Positions 16,234 through 25,008 are shown, counted from the stretch's first letter. The stretch: 34,970 nucleotides of DNA from Tissierellia bacterium (GCA_012838225.1 DUPT01000028.1:1-34970), one strand, 5' to 3'. A program made the numbers and translations. Notes: generated from the sequence alone by a model not told the origin.

Positions 16234-17631
16234 TTAGGCGTCGATGCTTGGTCTAGCTCCGGCTCGAGTCAGGGCCTTGGTCTTCCATTTGCCCTTGGCA
16301 TAGGCGATGGCGTTTAGGATGGCTCCGAGGATCCAGGTGATGACCAGAGATAAGAACAGGGCGATCGGTTTACCGTGGGGCCACTCGGGCGTCTTTGTCA
16401 GGTGGGCGATCAGGTAGGCTAGGGGGACGCGCACGATGACGGTATTGAAGATGGCGATATACATCGGGGTCACCGTATCCCCGGCGCCGCGTTGGATGCC
16501 GCCAAGCACCTGGGTGACGGTAAAGGCCAGATAGCCGATCGTCAGGACCAGCATCATATTGTAGGCCAGATCGACGAGGGCCTCGGTGCTGGAGAACAGA
16601 TACATCAGATTCTTGCCAAAGACTACGATCAGTCCGGTGATGATGGTGGTGGTGATCAGGGCCAGGATGAGCCCTTGCTTTCGGCCCTCGACGACGCGGT
16701 CGATCCGACCGGCCCCGATATTTTGACCGGTGAAGGTGGCCATGGCGATCCCGAAGCTGAAGTTGGGTTGCATGGCAAAGCCGTCGACGCGCATGACGAT
16801 GCCGGTAACGGCCGCCACATCGATCAGGTTGGTCAGGCTCTGAGTAAAGACCATCGCCATCGAGAAGATCATTTGCGTCAGACCGGTCGGCAGGCCAAGC
16901 ATGAGAAGCTGTTTGACGAATTTCGGCTTGAGCTTGAGATATTCGAACTTGAGGTCGAACTCGTCGTATTTTCTTAAGCGCCACAGCGTCAGCAGGGCGG
17001 ATATCGCCTGAGCGATCAGGGTCGCGATCGCTACCCCCGGCACGCCCATATGAAAGACGGCCACAAAAATCAGATCGAGGACGATATTGATGATGGTCGC
17101 GATCACGATAAACAGCAGTGACGACGAGGAATCACCCAGACCTCTGAGGATCCCGGCCAGGATATTGTAGTAGGCAAAGCCCATGATACCAAACAGAATG
17201 ATCTGCAGATATGCGACCGACCAGTCGAAATAGCGCGGCTGAGTCTGCATCAGACGCAGGATCCCCGGGGCGACCAGGGGCCCGACGATCATGATAAAGA
17301 CCGATGCGATGAAGGTGAGGCTGAGCGTCACCCCGATCGAGCGCGACAGATCCTCGCGCTGTCTGGCCCCGAAGTACTGGGATACCATGACGCTTGAGCC
17401 CGAGCTGATCGAGACAAAAAACACCATCAGCATCATGATGATCGGCATCGAGGCATTGACACTGGCGATGGCATCATCGCCGATAAATCGGCCGACCACG
17501 ATGCTATCAACTGTCGAATATAATTGCTGAGCGATATTGCTCAGCAACAGAGGAATACTAAAGATCAGGATCTTATGCCATGGTTTGCCGATGGTCATAT
17601 CCTGTGATTGAAAGAGTTGTTTTATGTTCAT
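16234..17631 (-). CDS. MATE family efflux transporter
   Basis: A 465-residue, 12-helix membrane antiporter. The first half has the family pattern: PLLLSNIAQQLYSTVDSIVVGRFIGDDAIASVNASMP around residues 28-64, and GILRGLGDSSSS around 160-171; the second half repeats the fold and contains GGIQRGAGDT (about 392-401). Such proteins expel cationic drugs or metabolites using sodium or proton gradients; the substrate here is unknown. The ATG at 17631 has only a weak GCAGG upstream. It follows the AI-2E-type gene on the same strand, 127 bases on, but has its own good promoter, giving a leader of about 85 bases. Confidence 0.93.
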   Translation of the reverse strand: MNIKQLFQSQDMTIGKPWHKILIFSIPLLLSNIAQQLYSTVDSIVVGRFIGDDAIASVNASMPIIMMLMVFFVSISSGSSVMVSQYFGARQREDLSRSIGVTLSLTFIASVFIMIVGPLVAPGILRLMQTQPRYFDWSVAYLQIILFGIMGFAYYNILAGILRGLGDSSSSLLFIVIATIINIVLDLIFVAVFHMGVPGVAIATLIAQAISALLTLWRLRKYDEFDLKFEYLKLKPKFVKQLLMLGLPTGLTQMIFSMAMVFTQSLTNLIDVAAVTGIVMRVDGFAMQPNFSFGIAMATFTGQNIGAGRIDRVVEGRKQGLILALITTTIITGLIVVFGKNLMYLFSSTEALVDLAYNMMLVLTIGYLAFTVTQVLGGIQRGAGDTVTPMYIAIFNTVIVRVPLAYLIAHLTKTPEWPHGKPIALFLSLVITWILGAILNAIAYAKGKWKTKALTRAGARPSIDA

Positions 17632-17724
17632 TGTGCCTGCTTATGGTAGGAATGGAGGTTGTCTCCGGAGTAGGACCGGCCTTTTTTCGGCTTAAATGAG
17701 GTCGTAAAAAAGCGGTCGAGAGCT

Positions 17725-17753
17725 ATTGTATCACTTTTTATGAACCTTGCCAA
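17725..17753 (-). promoter_or_regulatory. Promoter for the MATE gene
   Basis: On the minus strand: -35 TTGGCA (17748-17753), 17-base spacer, -10 TACAAT (17725-17730). The predicted transcript has an ~85-base leader containing a short CCGG stem (about 17660-17685) that I cannot match to a known riboswitch. Confidence 0.7.
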
Positions 17754-17758
17754 TGGAA

Positions 17759-18847
17759 TCAGTCGTCATTTGGCAAGGCTTCTTGGCCGGCTTGAAAGGA
17801 TTTTTGCGAGCTGACGACACTGATGATGATAACCAGGGTGATCACACCGCCGATCATGCCGAGGATGCCGCCGACGGTAAAGCCGATATAGAGCACCAAC
17901 AGAGTCAGTAGCGGATTGATCCCGATCTGCTGTCCCAGGATCTTTGGCTCGATCATCTGACGGGTAAAGGTCATGATGCCATAGAGGATCAAATGATAGA
18001 TGGCCAGTCGGATATTGCCAAACAACAGGTGATAGCCAAACAGCGGCAAAAGCACCGCCCCTGAGCCAAAGATCGGCAGCGCATCAAAGAAGGCCAGGAT
18101 GACCCCCATCAGCAGCCACTGATTATAGCCGATGATGGCAAAGCCGACCGAGGCGATGATGGCCAGGGCTCCCATTACGATGGCTTGAGCCTTTAGCCAC
18201 GAGCTCAGCCCGTGGATGGCCGACAGGCGAAACCGGATGGCAAACCGGTGGGCCTGAGGATAGCGGGCGACGGTGCGTCTGAGCCAGCGCAGCACCTTAT
18301 CGTATTCCTGGGAGATATAATAGCTCGAGATCAGGCTGATGATCAAAAAGAAGGCGGTCGAGGGCAGACGCCTGGCCACACCGAACAACCAGCCGCCCAG
18401 AAACAGCGTCCCATCGCCGATGGTCGATTCAAACCGGGGCGACAGGTTGTTGACAAACTCTCGCCAGGAGATCTGGATCACCTGAGGGAAGCGCTCGCGC
18501 AGTGCATTGTACGTCTGCTCGGCGTAGCGGATGGCTGATTCACCCAGGTCTCTGAGGGTGTCGGATAGGTTGGCGACTTGGCCTTTGGTCAGACTGAAGA
18601 TGCCATAGATCAGGCTGCCTAAGACGAACAGGACGATCAGGACTCCGAATAGCGAAGCCAGCGCCCGGGGAAAGCGGGCGTTTTCGCGCAGTCTTTTCAC
18701 CAGCGGATTGGCCAGGGTGGCAATGATGAAACCGATGACAAACGGCATCAGGATATTCAGCAGATAGATGCTGAAGCGCAACGCTAAGAAGGCAAGAATC
18801 AGCGCTATGACGATCATCAAGACCTTGTTGACTAACGGGTTATTCAT
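17759..18847 (-). CDS. AI-2E / YtvI-family membrane protein
   Basis: A 362-residue integral membrane protein with eight or so hydrophobic segments and a long soluble loop (about residues 85-145) after the first three, the usual arrangement of AI-2E family permeases. The C-terminal block with FDALPIFGSGAVLLPL and EPKILGQQIGINPL is diagnostic. Members include autoinducer exporters, Na+/H+ antiporters and the sporulation protein YtvI; this one looks closest to YtvI, but sporulation is not shown by the window. ATG 18847 is five bases from AGGAGG. Another ATG at 18851, in a different frame, opens a 3-codon frame overlapping the start. Confidence 0.88.
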   Translation of the reverse strand: MNNPLVNKVLMIVIALILAFLALRFSIYLLNILMPFVIGFIIATLANPLVKRLRENARFPRALASLFGVLIVLFVLGSLIYGIFSLTKGQVANLSDTLRDLGESAIRYAEQTYNALRERFPQVIQISWREFVNNLSPRFESTIGDGTLFLGGWLFGVARRLPSTAFFLIISLISSYYISQEYDKVLRWLRRTVARYPQAHRFAIRFRLSAIHGLSSWLKAQAIVMGALAIIASVGFAIIGYNQWLLMGVILAFFDALPIFGSGAVLLPLFGYHLLFGNIRLAIYHLILYGIMTFTRQMIEPKILGQQIGINPLLTLLVLYIGFTVGGILGMIGGVITLVIIISVVSSQKSFQAGQEALPNDD

Positions 18848-18865
18848 TCATGCCTCCTAAAAACC

Positions 18866-18871
18866 ATTATA
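18866..18871 (-). promoter_or_regulatory. -10 box for the AI-2E-type gene
   Basis: TATAAT on the minus strand 18 bases before the start codon, too close for a long leader, with no matching -35. A plus-strand TATGAT at 18901-18906 may serve the divergent threonine aldolase gene. Confidence 0.4.
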
Positions 18872-18929
18872 CATGAAACAACTGTACCTTTTCCTTAAAA
18901 TATGATTAAATTGAACCACGGAGGTGAGT

Positions 18930-19940
18930 ATGGATTTTCGAAGTGATACCGTAACCAAACCGACGGAGCGGATGCGTCAGGCCATGCTTGAAGCCCTGGT
19001 GGGCGACGATGTCTATGGTGATGATCCGACCGTCAATCGACTCGAAGCGATGATGGCTGAAATGATGGGCAAGGCGGCCGGTCTGTTCGTACCGAGCGGC
19101 CATTTCTCGAACCAATGCGCCATCATGACCCATACCCGCCGCGGGGATGAGATCATTGTGTTGGAGGATTGTCATATCGTGCTGCATGAATGCGGCGCGC
19201 CGGGACTCCTAAGTGGCGTCAATACCCGCTTGGCCCGGAGCGATCTGGGCGAATATGATGTCGAAGAGGTCAAGCGATTGATCCGAGGCGATGATATCCA
19301 TGAGCCAAGGACCGCCCTCATCTGTCTGGAGAATGCCCACGGCAATGGCCGGGCCATTCCGCTGGTGGCGATGAAGGAGATTTGGGAGCTGGCGAAAGAA
19401 TATGATATCCCGGTCCATCTCGATGGGGCCAGGATCTTCAATGCCGCCACGGCACTCGAGTGTAATGTGAGAGACATCGCCCGCTACGCCGATTCGGTCA
19501 GCATCTGTCTCTCAAAGGGCCTATCGGCACCGATCGGTTCGGTCCTGGTCGGATCGGCCGACTTTATCGCCCGGGCCAGACGTAACCGCAAGATCATGGG
19601 AGGCGGTATGCGCCAGGTCGGCGTGATCGCCGCCGCCGGCATCGTCGCCCTCGAAGACATGGTCGATCGCTTAGACGACGATCATATCCTGGCCAATTAT
19701 CTGGGCATCCAGCTTGATGATATCGGCGGCATCCAGGTGGCCTGGGATCGCCTCGACATCAATATGGTCTTTTTCACCCTGGAACAAGACATCGATCTGG
19801 CGGCAAAGCTTGAAGATGCCGATATCCTGATCAATGGTGCGGAGTTTGGTGAATACCGGATCGTGATCAATAAAGACGTCAACAAAGAGGATGTCGATCG
19901 GTTGATCATCGCCATCCGTGAGATCCTCGGTGCGGCCTAA
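18930..19940 (+). CDS. ltaE: Low-specificity L-threonine aldolase (beta-eliminating lyase family)
   Basis: A 336-residue PLP enzyme splitting L-threonine (or allo-threonine) to glycine and acetaldehyde. The N-terminal FRSDTVTKPT and GDDVYGDDPT blocks, HLDGARIFNA (163-172) and the PLP lysine Lys196 in CLSKGLSAPIGS identify it. A GTG at 18924 is in frame but falls within the GGAGG ribosome site; ATG 18930, five bases after it, is the start. The pseudouridine synthase gene begins directly after its stop. With the threonine dehydrogenase at 3618 the organism has two threonine-to-glycine entry points in one window. Confidence 0.93.
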   Translation: MDFRSDTVTKPTERMRQAMLEALVGDDVYGDDPTVNRLEAMMAEMMGKAAGLFVPSGHFSNQCAIMTHTRRGDEIIVLEDCHIVLHECGAPGLLSGVNTRLARSDLGEYDVEEVKRLIRGDDIHEPRTALICLENAHGNGRAIPLVAMKEIWELAKEYDIPVHLDGARIFNAATALECNVRDIARYADSVSICLSKGLSAPIGSVLVGSADFIARARRNRKIMGGGMRQVGVIAAAGIVALEDMVDRLDDDHILANYLGIQLDDIGGIQVAWDRLDINMVFFTLEQDIDLAAKLEDADILINGAEFGEYRIVINKDVNKEDVDRLIIAIREILGAA

Positions 19941-20816
19941 GTGGTTCTAAAAGCCAGCTCTGATAAAGAGATCAAGCTGAAGGCCTTTCTACAGCAGCGC
20001 TGGAGGATCTCAGGCCGCCTGTTGAGTGATCTAAAAAAAGAGCGAGTCATCTTTGTCAACGGTCGCCGGCGAACGGTCGATTATCGGCTGCGGCCGGGGG
20101 ATGAGGTGATCGTTCGGCTCGATACCGAACAGAACACCTATGAGGGCTATGCCTATGATCTCGAGGTCATCTATGAGGATGAGCATCTGCTGGTGGTCAA
20201 TAAAGACGCCCATCTGACGGTCCATCCCACCCGGGGCAGTGCCGAGGGCACGCTGCTTCATGCCATCAGCTACTATCAATCGCTTCATCACGAGGACTAT
20301 AAGATCCGGTTTGCCCACCGGCTCGATCATGATACCTCCGGGGTGATCGTCATCGCCAAGAACAAATACGCTCATCACCAGCTGTCGGAGCAGTTTGTGG
20401 CGCGAACGGTCGAAAAGACGTATTGGGCACTGTGTCACGGCCGGACGCCAGACACCTTCTTTATCGAAGGCGATATGGGCCGGACCGATAGCTTTGCTCG
20501 GACGATGGTCGATGAGGGCAAATACTCCCGGACCGACTTTACCCGATTGGAGGGCGGTCGGGACTGGAGCTTGGTGGAGTGTCGACCCAAGACCGGACGG
20601 ACCCATCAGATCAGACTCCATCTAAAGGAAGCCGGCTATCCGATCATCGGCGATGAGCTCTATGGCCGAGGGGACGGTCCAAGACACTTCCTCCACGCCC
20701 GGGCCATCACGATCGATCATCCGGTCGAGCCCGAGCGACTGAGCTTCACCGCTGAGCTAAAGGCCGATATGCAGGCACTCTATCATTCCTTATCGCAGAC
20801 TGATCCACCCCGCTAA
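19941..20816 (+). CDS. RluA-family pseudouridine synthase
   Basis: A 291-residue RNA-modifying enzyme that isomerises uridine to pseudouridine, probably in 23S rRNA. An S4-like RNA-binding segment (about residues 10-60) precedes the catalytic domain with HRLDHDTSG (126-134, catalytic Asp129), and GRTHQIRLHL (about 218-227) follows. The start is uncertain: GTG at 19941 abuts the threonine aldolase stop and has no clear ribosome site, which suggests coupling by re-initiation. The target site (RluC, RluD or other type) cannot be told. A strong terminator follows. Confidence 0.92.
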   Translation: MVLKASSDKEIKLKAFLQQRWRISGRLLSDLKKERVIFVNGRRRTVDYRLRPGDEVIVRLDTEQNTYEGYAYDLEVIYEDEHLLVVNKDAHLTVHPTRGSAEGTLLHAISYYQSLHHEDYKIRFAHRLDHDTSGVIVIAKNKYAHHQLSEQFVARTVEKTYWALCHGRTPDTFFIEGDMGRTDSFARTMVDEGKYSRTDFTRLEGGRDWSLVECRPKTGRTHQIRLHLKEAGYPIIGDELYGRGDGPRHFLHARAITIDHPVEPERLSFTAELKADMQALYHSLSQTDPPR

Positions 20817-20835
20817 GCCCGGGGTGGTTGTTTTT
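20805..20835 (+). terminator. Rho-independent terminator after the pseudouridine synthase gene
   Basis: An 8-bp stem CCACCCCG/CGGGGTGG (20805-20812 with 20820-20827) is followed by TTG and five T. It overlaps the last codons. Confidence 0.85.
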
Positions 20836-20894
20836 CTCATGAGATTCTCAGACAGACTTAACCTGCCCTTAAATCTTTATTCAGTCGTTTCCAT

Positions 20895-20900
20895 TACAAT
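20895..20900 (+). promoter_or_regulatory. Candidate -10 box for the alpha/beta hydrolase gene
   Basis: TACAAT lies 50 bases before the ATG at 20950. No convincing -35 at standard spacing. Confidence 0.35.
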
Positions 20901-20949
20901 AGGGTAAACAACCGACCAATAGGAAGTGAGAAGATACGTGAGAACCGTC

Positions 20950-21984
20950 ATGAAAGCAATTCTTTTGATTCTGGGGATCAGTCTGGTGATCGGATTGGTT
21001 TTTCTGGGCTTTAAATACTGGCAGATCGATCGCGCCCGAAAGGCCGCCTCGCGTGGCTATGCCATCAGCGAGCTGAGACAGCTCGAGCTTGGCGGCATAC
21101 CGCAGACGATCTTGATCGAAGGCAATAAAAAAACCGACCCCATCATCGTCTATCTGCACGGCGGACCGGGTTCGCCTGTGCCGTATAATGTCGGCTCCCG
21201 AGGCGCTTTGCCTCAGATCACCGATCACAATATCATGGTGCTGTGGGATCAATACGGCAGCGGCATCAATCACGGACCGATCGCGCCGGATATGTCCTCA
21301 CGCGCCTTTGTCACGATGACCATCGATCTGCTCGAAGCCCTGCGGGCGGAATTTCCCGACAATCATCTGACACTGTTTGGGGTCTCCTGGGGCTCCTATC
21401 TGTCGGCGATGGTGGCCGATGAGCGACCGGATCTGATCGATGATGTCGTCGTCTATGGCCAGATCACCCATGAACTTTTTATGAATGAGGAGACCTTTCA
21501 GGCGCTGGATGAGGCCGATATGAAGCCGAAGGATCGTCAGGCGTATGAGCGGATCAAGGCCAAAGCAGTCTATGATGAGCCCGATGTCGAGCAGGTCTCG
21601 AACTGGCTGGGAAAATATACCGAAGGCTACTTTGCCAAGGGCAGCGGCCTGATCGACTATCTCGATGATATCTTGGCCTCGGTCTTTAGCCCGGACTATC
21701 GGTTTCAGGATGTCAGAGCTCTCTTCTCTAATGACTACCGGGAGAATCAATCACTCATCAACGAGCTGATCGCGGCCGATATCCGGCCGGTGTTGGAGCG
21801 GATCAGTCGGCCCTATACGATCATTCAGGGCGAGAAGGATCTGGTGACCTCGACCAAGGAGGTGGAGCGGCTGATGGAGACGACGACCAATCCAAACCTT
21901 AGGCTCATCATCCTCCCGAACAGTGCTCATATGCCATCGCCTGAGAGTCTGGATGAGATCCTGGATTTTTCGAACTATCGCTAA
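20950..21984 (+). CDS. Membrane-anchored alpha/beta hydrolase (prolyl-iminopeptidase-like)
   Basis: A 344-residue protein with an N-terminal membrane anchor or uncleaved signal (residues ~3-22) and an alpha/beta-hydrolase domain outside the membrane. HGGPG (70-74) forms the oxyanion region, Ser146 in GVSWGS is the nucleophile, and Asp in QGEKDL and His in NSAHMPSP complete the triad. The HGGPG plus GVSWGS pattern resembles proline iminopeptidases, but substrate is open. In-frame GTG codons at 20926 and 20938 lie upstream; ATG 20950 was chosen because it starts a normal signal anchor, with GTGAGA as a weak ribosome site. A start at 20938 or 20926 remains possible. Single-gene unit. Confidence 0.82.
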   Translation: MKAILLILGISLVIGLVFLGFKYWQIDRARKAASRGYAISELRQLELGGIPQTILIEGNKKTDPIIVYLHGGPGSPVPYNVGSRGALPQITDHNIMVLWDQYGSGINHGPIAPDMSSRAFVTMTIDLLEALRAEFPDNHLTLFGVSWGSYLSAMVADERPDLIDDVVVYGQITHELFMNEETFQALDEADMKPKDRQAYERIKAKAVYDEPDVEQVSNWLGKYTEGYFAKGSGLIDYLDDILASVFSPDYRFQDVRALFSNDYRENQSLINELIAADIRPVLERISRPYTIIQGEKDLVTSTKEVERLMETTTNPNLRLIILPNSAHMPSPESLDEILDFSNYR

Positions 21985-21990
21985 GTGCTA

Positions 21991-22036
21991 AAGCTAAAAC
22001 GAGTGAGCCCGGTCGGCTCACTCGTTTCGCTAGCTT
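21991..22036. terminator. Hairpin between convergent hydrolase and CapA-like genes
   Basis: A perfect 13-bp stem AAACGAGTGAGCC/GGCTCACTCGTTT (21997-22009 with 22015-22027), with outer AAGCTA/TAGCTT arms (21991-21996, 22031-22036). Its long GC-rich stem suits a shared terminator, though T-runs are short on both sides. Confidence 0.75.
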
Positions 22037-22042
22037 CTTTAC

Positions 22043-23236
22043 TTACTCATCGAGCGATCGCAGGATCTCTTCGGCCCGGTCTCGCTCTGATTTCATTTCA
22101 TTATACAAGACATCGTTTCGGCGCTCTTCGACCGTATCGAGATCGATCAGTCGATAGTCGATCTGGCCGTCACCTCGCTCCACCTGGTGATTGTAGACCA
22201 GCTTGTGGCGGACGTCGGTGATCGAGGTGAGGCCGGCTTCACGGGCGACATCGATCGCCAGCATCAGGCCGGTCTTGGTGCGTCCCATTAGGAAGGCCGA
22301 GTAGAAATTTCCCAGGGAATAGGCCTGGACCATCGTCTTTTGGCGGCCCTCGAACTCGATCGTCTTTACCACCAGCGGCTGGATGACATGAGGATGAGAG
22401 CCCAGGACGATATCGACGCCCAGGCGCTCTAACAGATCCATCAGCTCTGTTTGTTCGGCATTGGGGTGATCGGCGTACTCGTCGCCCCAGTACATATTGA
22501 CGCTGATGATCTCGGCTCCTTGCGAGCGAAGCTTGGTGATATCCTGTTCGATCGTTTGCGGGTCAGCCATCGAGACGGCGTAGCTGACATTGCCCAGCGG
22601 CTGATTGAGCAGGCTGGTGTAGCTGGCAAGACCGACCTTGATGCCGCCGACATCGAGGATGAGCGGTTGGTCGGCTTGTTCTTGATTGGCGGCCGTGCCG
22701 AAGGCTCTCAGGCCGATCTCTTGGATATTGTTGAGATTGGAGTTGACGGCTCTGGCCCCCAGATCGAAGGCGTAGCGATTGGCGGTGCTCAGGGCATCGA
22801 TCCCGATGTCGGCGATCGCCTGGACCAGTTCTCGCGGGGCATTGTAGCGCGGATAGCCGCTATAGCCGTAGTCGGCGCCGGCGATCGGGCTGACAAGGTT
22901 GGCGATGGTCAGATCATGTGAGAGAAACATCTCTCTTAGCTCACGAAACTGTCCCGAGAACTCATAGACATCACCGGTTTTGACCGACTGATAATTTTCC
23001 GTCGAGCCGATGATATCGCCCACGGCGCTGATGGTGATCTTGGCGTCGGGTTCGGTCGTTTCGGGCTGGACCGCTTCTTCCTCGGTCTCCGCCTGGGGCA
23101 GCTCCGTCGATTCTTTTGCCGGGACGGGCGAGGGTGGCCTAAGTACCGTATGAATGGGATCATCCCCGGTCTCGATCCGGAGACATCCGCTGATAAAGAG
23201 TGCGATCAAACATAGCACGATGAGATACTTTTTCAT
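22043..23236 (-). CDS. CapA-like lipoprotein with altered active-site motifs
   Basis: A 397-residue protein with a lipoprotein signal (lipobox FISGC, lipidated Cys18), a Pro/Glu-rich linker (about 30-65) and a CapA/PgsA-type calcineurin-like domain. Retained family positions are GDI (Asp74), GSHPHVIQP (His281, His283) and YSLGNF (307-311). Changed positions are NLE to NLV (Val115), ANNH to ANRY (Arg154, Tyr155) and HWG to YWG (Tyr249). CapA-family proteins act in poly-gamma-glutamate or capsule formation or are surface phosphoesterases; no capBC genes are nearby. ATG 23236 is six bases from AAGGAG. Family secure, catalytic activity doubtful. Confidence 0.88.
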   Translation of the reverse strand: MKKYLIVLCLIALFISGCLRIETGDDPIHTVLRPPSPVPAKESTELPQAETEEEAVQPETTEPDAKITISAVGDIIGSTENYQSVKTGDVYEFSGQFRELREMFLSHDLTIANLVSPIAGADYGYSGYPRYNAPRELVQAIADIGIDALSTANRYAFDLGARAVNSNLNNIQEIGLRAFGTAANQEQADQPLILDVGGIKVGLASYTSLLNQPLGNVSYAVSMADPQTIEQDITKLRSQGAEIISVNMYWGDEYADHPNAEQTELMDLLERLGVDIVLGSHPHVIQPLVVKTIEFEGRQKTMVQAYSLGNFYSAFLMGRTKTGLMLAIDVAREAGLTSITDVRHKLVYNHQVERGDGQIDYRLIDLDTVEERRNDVLYNEMKSERDRAEEILRSLDE

Positions 23237-23255
23237 TCATAGCTCCTTGTGTGAT

Positions 23256-23264
23256 ATTATAGCA
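23256..23264 (-). promoter_or_regulatory. Extended -10 promoter for the CapA-like gene
   Basis: On the minus strand TGCTATAAT (TG at 23263-23264, TATAAT at 23256-23261), 20 bases before the start codon. The extended -10 could compensate for the lack of a good -35. Confidence 0.5.
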
Positions 23265-23277
23265 CGTGGTGGGACTT

Positions 23278-23307
23278 TTGTTGTTTTTTCATTGCCCCGG
23301 TTTAAAT
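23278..23307 (+). promoter_or_regulatory. Candidate promoter for hutH
   Basis: TTGTTG (23278-23283) and TTAAAT (23302-23307) with an 18-base spacer, 26 bases before the hutH start. Both boxes are weak matches. Confidence 0.35.
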
Positions 23308-23332
23308 ATCGTCTGATTTAGGAGAGAAGCGT

Positions 23333-24826
23333 ATGGACCATCTGATCATTGGTGATCACCCGTTGACCATTGAAGAAGTTATTCGTGTTGCCCGGGGGCA
23401 GGCCCGGGTCGGCTTGTCCGAGGCCGCCCGCCAACGGATCGAGCATTCGGCCGAGACGGTGGCCGAGTTTGTGTCGCAGGGGCGAACGATCTATGGCATC
23501 ACGACCGGCTTTGGTAAGTTTTCCGATGTCTTGATCTCACCCGAGGAATTGGCTGAGCTTCAGCACAATCTGATCATTTCACATTCTACCGGTGTCGGTG
23601 AGGGGCTGGCCGATGATGAGATCCGGGCGATCATCTTGCTTCGGATCAATGCCCTGTCCTTCGGTTATTCGGGGATCCGTCTCGAAACGATCGAGCATCT
23701 GATGGGTCTGCTAAATGACAATATCCTGCCCTGGATCCCGCAGCGAGGCTCACTGGGGGCCAGCGGTGATCTGGCACCCCTGGCGCATATGGTGGCGGTG
23801 CTCCTAGGTGAGGGCCGGTGTAAGTATCAGGGCGAGTGGATCGAGGCTAAGGCGATGCTCGAGGCGACCGGACGCGAGCCCTATCAACTGGCGGCCAAGG
23901 AGGGCCTGGCGCTGATCAATGGCACCCAGGTGATGACTGCCGTCGGTCTTTTGGCCTACTATGATGCTGAGAGACTGTTTCATAATCACCTCCGGATCGC
24001 CGGGATCACGCTGGAGAGCCTTCGTGCCATCCGGGACGTCTTCGATGAAAGACTCCATCGCATCAGACCGCATGCCGGACAGATGGCGGTGGCACAGTCT
24101 TTTCGGGAGATGCTTCAGGATTCTGATCTGATGAGTGCTCAAGGCGAGCTTCGGGTCCAGGACGCTTATTCACTGCGGTGTATCCCGCAGGTGTTGGGGG
24201 CGACGCTCGATACGCTGGATTTTGTAAGGAGCAAGCTTGAGATCGAGATCAATTCGGTGACCGATAATCCGATCATATTTGAAGAGGATATGATCGCCAT
24301 CTCGGGCGGAAACTTCCACGGTCAGCCGATGGCACTGGTGTTCGATTATCTCGCGATCGCGATGAGTGAGTTGGCCAACCTGGCCGAACGACGGATCGAG
24401 CGATTGGTCAACCCCGCCCTGAGCGGCCTGCCGGCCTTTTTGACCGAGCACGGCGGACTTCATTCCGGCTTTATGATCGCCCAGTATTCGGCCGCGGCCT
24501 TGGTGTCGGAGAATAAGGTGTTGGCTCATCCGGCCTCGGTCGATTCGATCCCCTCGAGCGCCAATCAGGAGGACCACGTCTCGATGGGAACGATCGCCGC
24601 CCGCAAGGCCAGAGATATCATCCGCAATGCCGAATACGTCGTTGCGATCGAATTTTTGTGTTCTTGCCAAGCAATTGACATAATTGAGGGTAATAATAAG
24701 ATGTCGGGAGCAACCAGGCAGGTCTATGACAAGCTAAGAGGTGCTGTGCCCCGACTGGTGAGGGATCGGTTCCTGGCGAGTGATATCGAGAAAGCGAGGG
24801 AGCTGGTCCGCCAAGGAAGGTTTTAA
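23333..24826 (+). CDS. hutH: Histidine ammonia-lyase
   Basis: A 497-residue enzyme removing ammonia from L-histidine to give urocanate, the first step of the pathway completed by the hutU-ftcD-hutI-fchA operon 13 kb upstream. The electrophilic MIO cofactor forms from Ala143-Ser144-Gly145 within GSLGASGDLAPL, and the active-site Tyr54 (YGITTGFGKF) is present. ATG 23333 follows AGGAGAG. It is physically apart from the other hut genes and heads its own unit; its stop codon shares one base with the ATG of the small DUF896 gene. Length is typical. Confidence 0.97.
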   Translation: MDHLIIGDHPLTIEEVIRVARGQARVGLSEAARQRIEHSAETVAEFVSQGRTIYGITTGFGKFSDVLISPEELAELQHNLIISHSTGVGEGLADDEIRAIILLRINALSFGYSGIRLETIEHLMGLLNDNILPWIPQRGSLGASGDLAPLAHMVAVLLGEGRCKYQGEWIEAKAMLEATGREPYQLAAKEGLALINGTQVMTAVGLLAYYDAERLFHNHLRIAGITLESLRAIRDVFDERLHRIRPHAGQMAVAQSFREMLQDSDLMSAQGELRVQDAYSLRCIPQVLGATLDTLDFVRSKLEIEINSVTDNPIIFEEDMIAISGGNFHGQPMALVFDYLAIAMSELANLAERRIERLVNPALSGLPAFLTEHGGLHSGFMIAQYSAAALVSENKVLAHPASVDSIPSSANQEDHVSMGTIAARKARDIIRNAEYVVAIEFLCSCQAIDIIEGNNKMSGATRQVYDKLRGAVPRLVRDRFLASDIEKARELVRQGRF

Positions 24827-24999
24827 TGGATAAACAACTACTGGATAGGATCAATCGCTTAGCCCATAAACAAAAGACGATCGGGCTGACGCTCGAGGAG
24901 CTGGCTGAGCAAAAAAAGCTACGCGAGGAATACCTGCGCTTGTTTCGTAAAGCCTTCCGAAAGAGATTGGAAAATATCGATATCGAATACATCGATTAG
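24826..24999 (+). CDS. DUF896 (UPF0291/YnzC-like) small protein
   Basis: A 57-residue protein not picked up by common length cut-offs. It begins MDKQLLDRIN, contains LTLEELAEQKKLREEYL and ends in IDIEYID, the helical-hairpin pattern of the DUF896/YnzC family found in Firmicutes. YnzC in Bacillus subtilis is an SOS-linked small protein of unclear role. ATG 24826 overlaps the hutH stop by one base and GGAAGG lies just upstream within hutH; htrA starts nine bases after its stop, with the stop forming part of that gene's AGGAGG. So it is firmly embedded in the hutH operon. Confidence 0.9.
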   Translation: MDKQLLDRINRLAHKQKTIGLTLEELAEQKKLREEYLRLFRKAFRKRLENIDIEYID

Positions 25000-25008
25000 G
25001 AGGTCCTC

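Noticed and set aside
16370-16984. 204-codon minus-strand frame rich in His and Arg
   Set aside because: It lies wholly within the MATE gene in another frame, has the composition of a frame-shifted GC-rich gene and no ribosome site.
17660-17715. Known riboswitch (preQ1, guanidine or yybP-ykoY type) in the MATE leader
   Set aside because: None of the conserved sequence blocks of these classes could be found.
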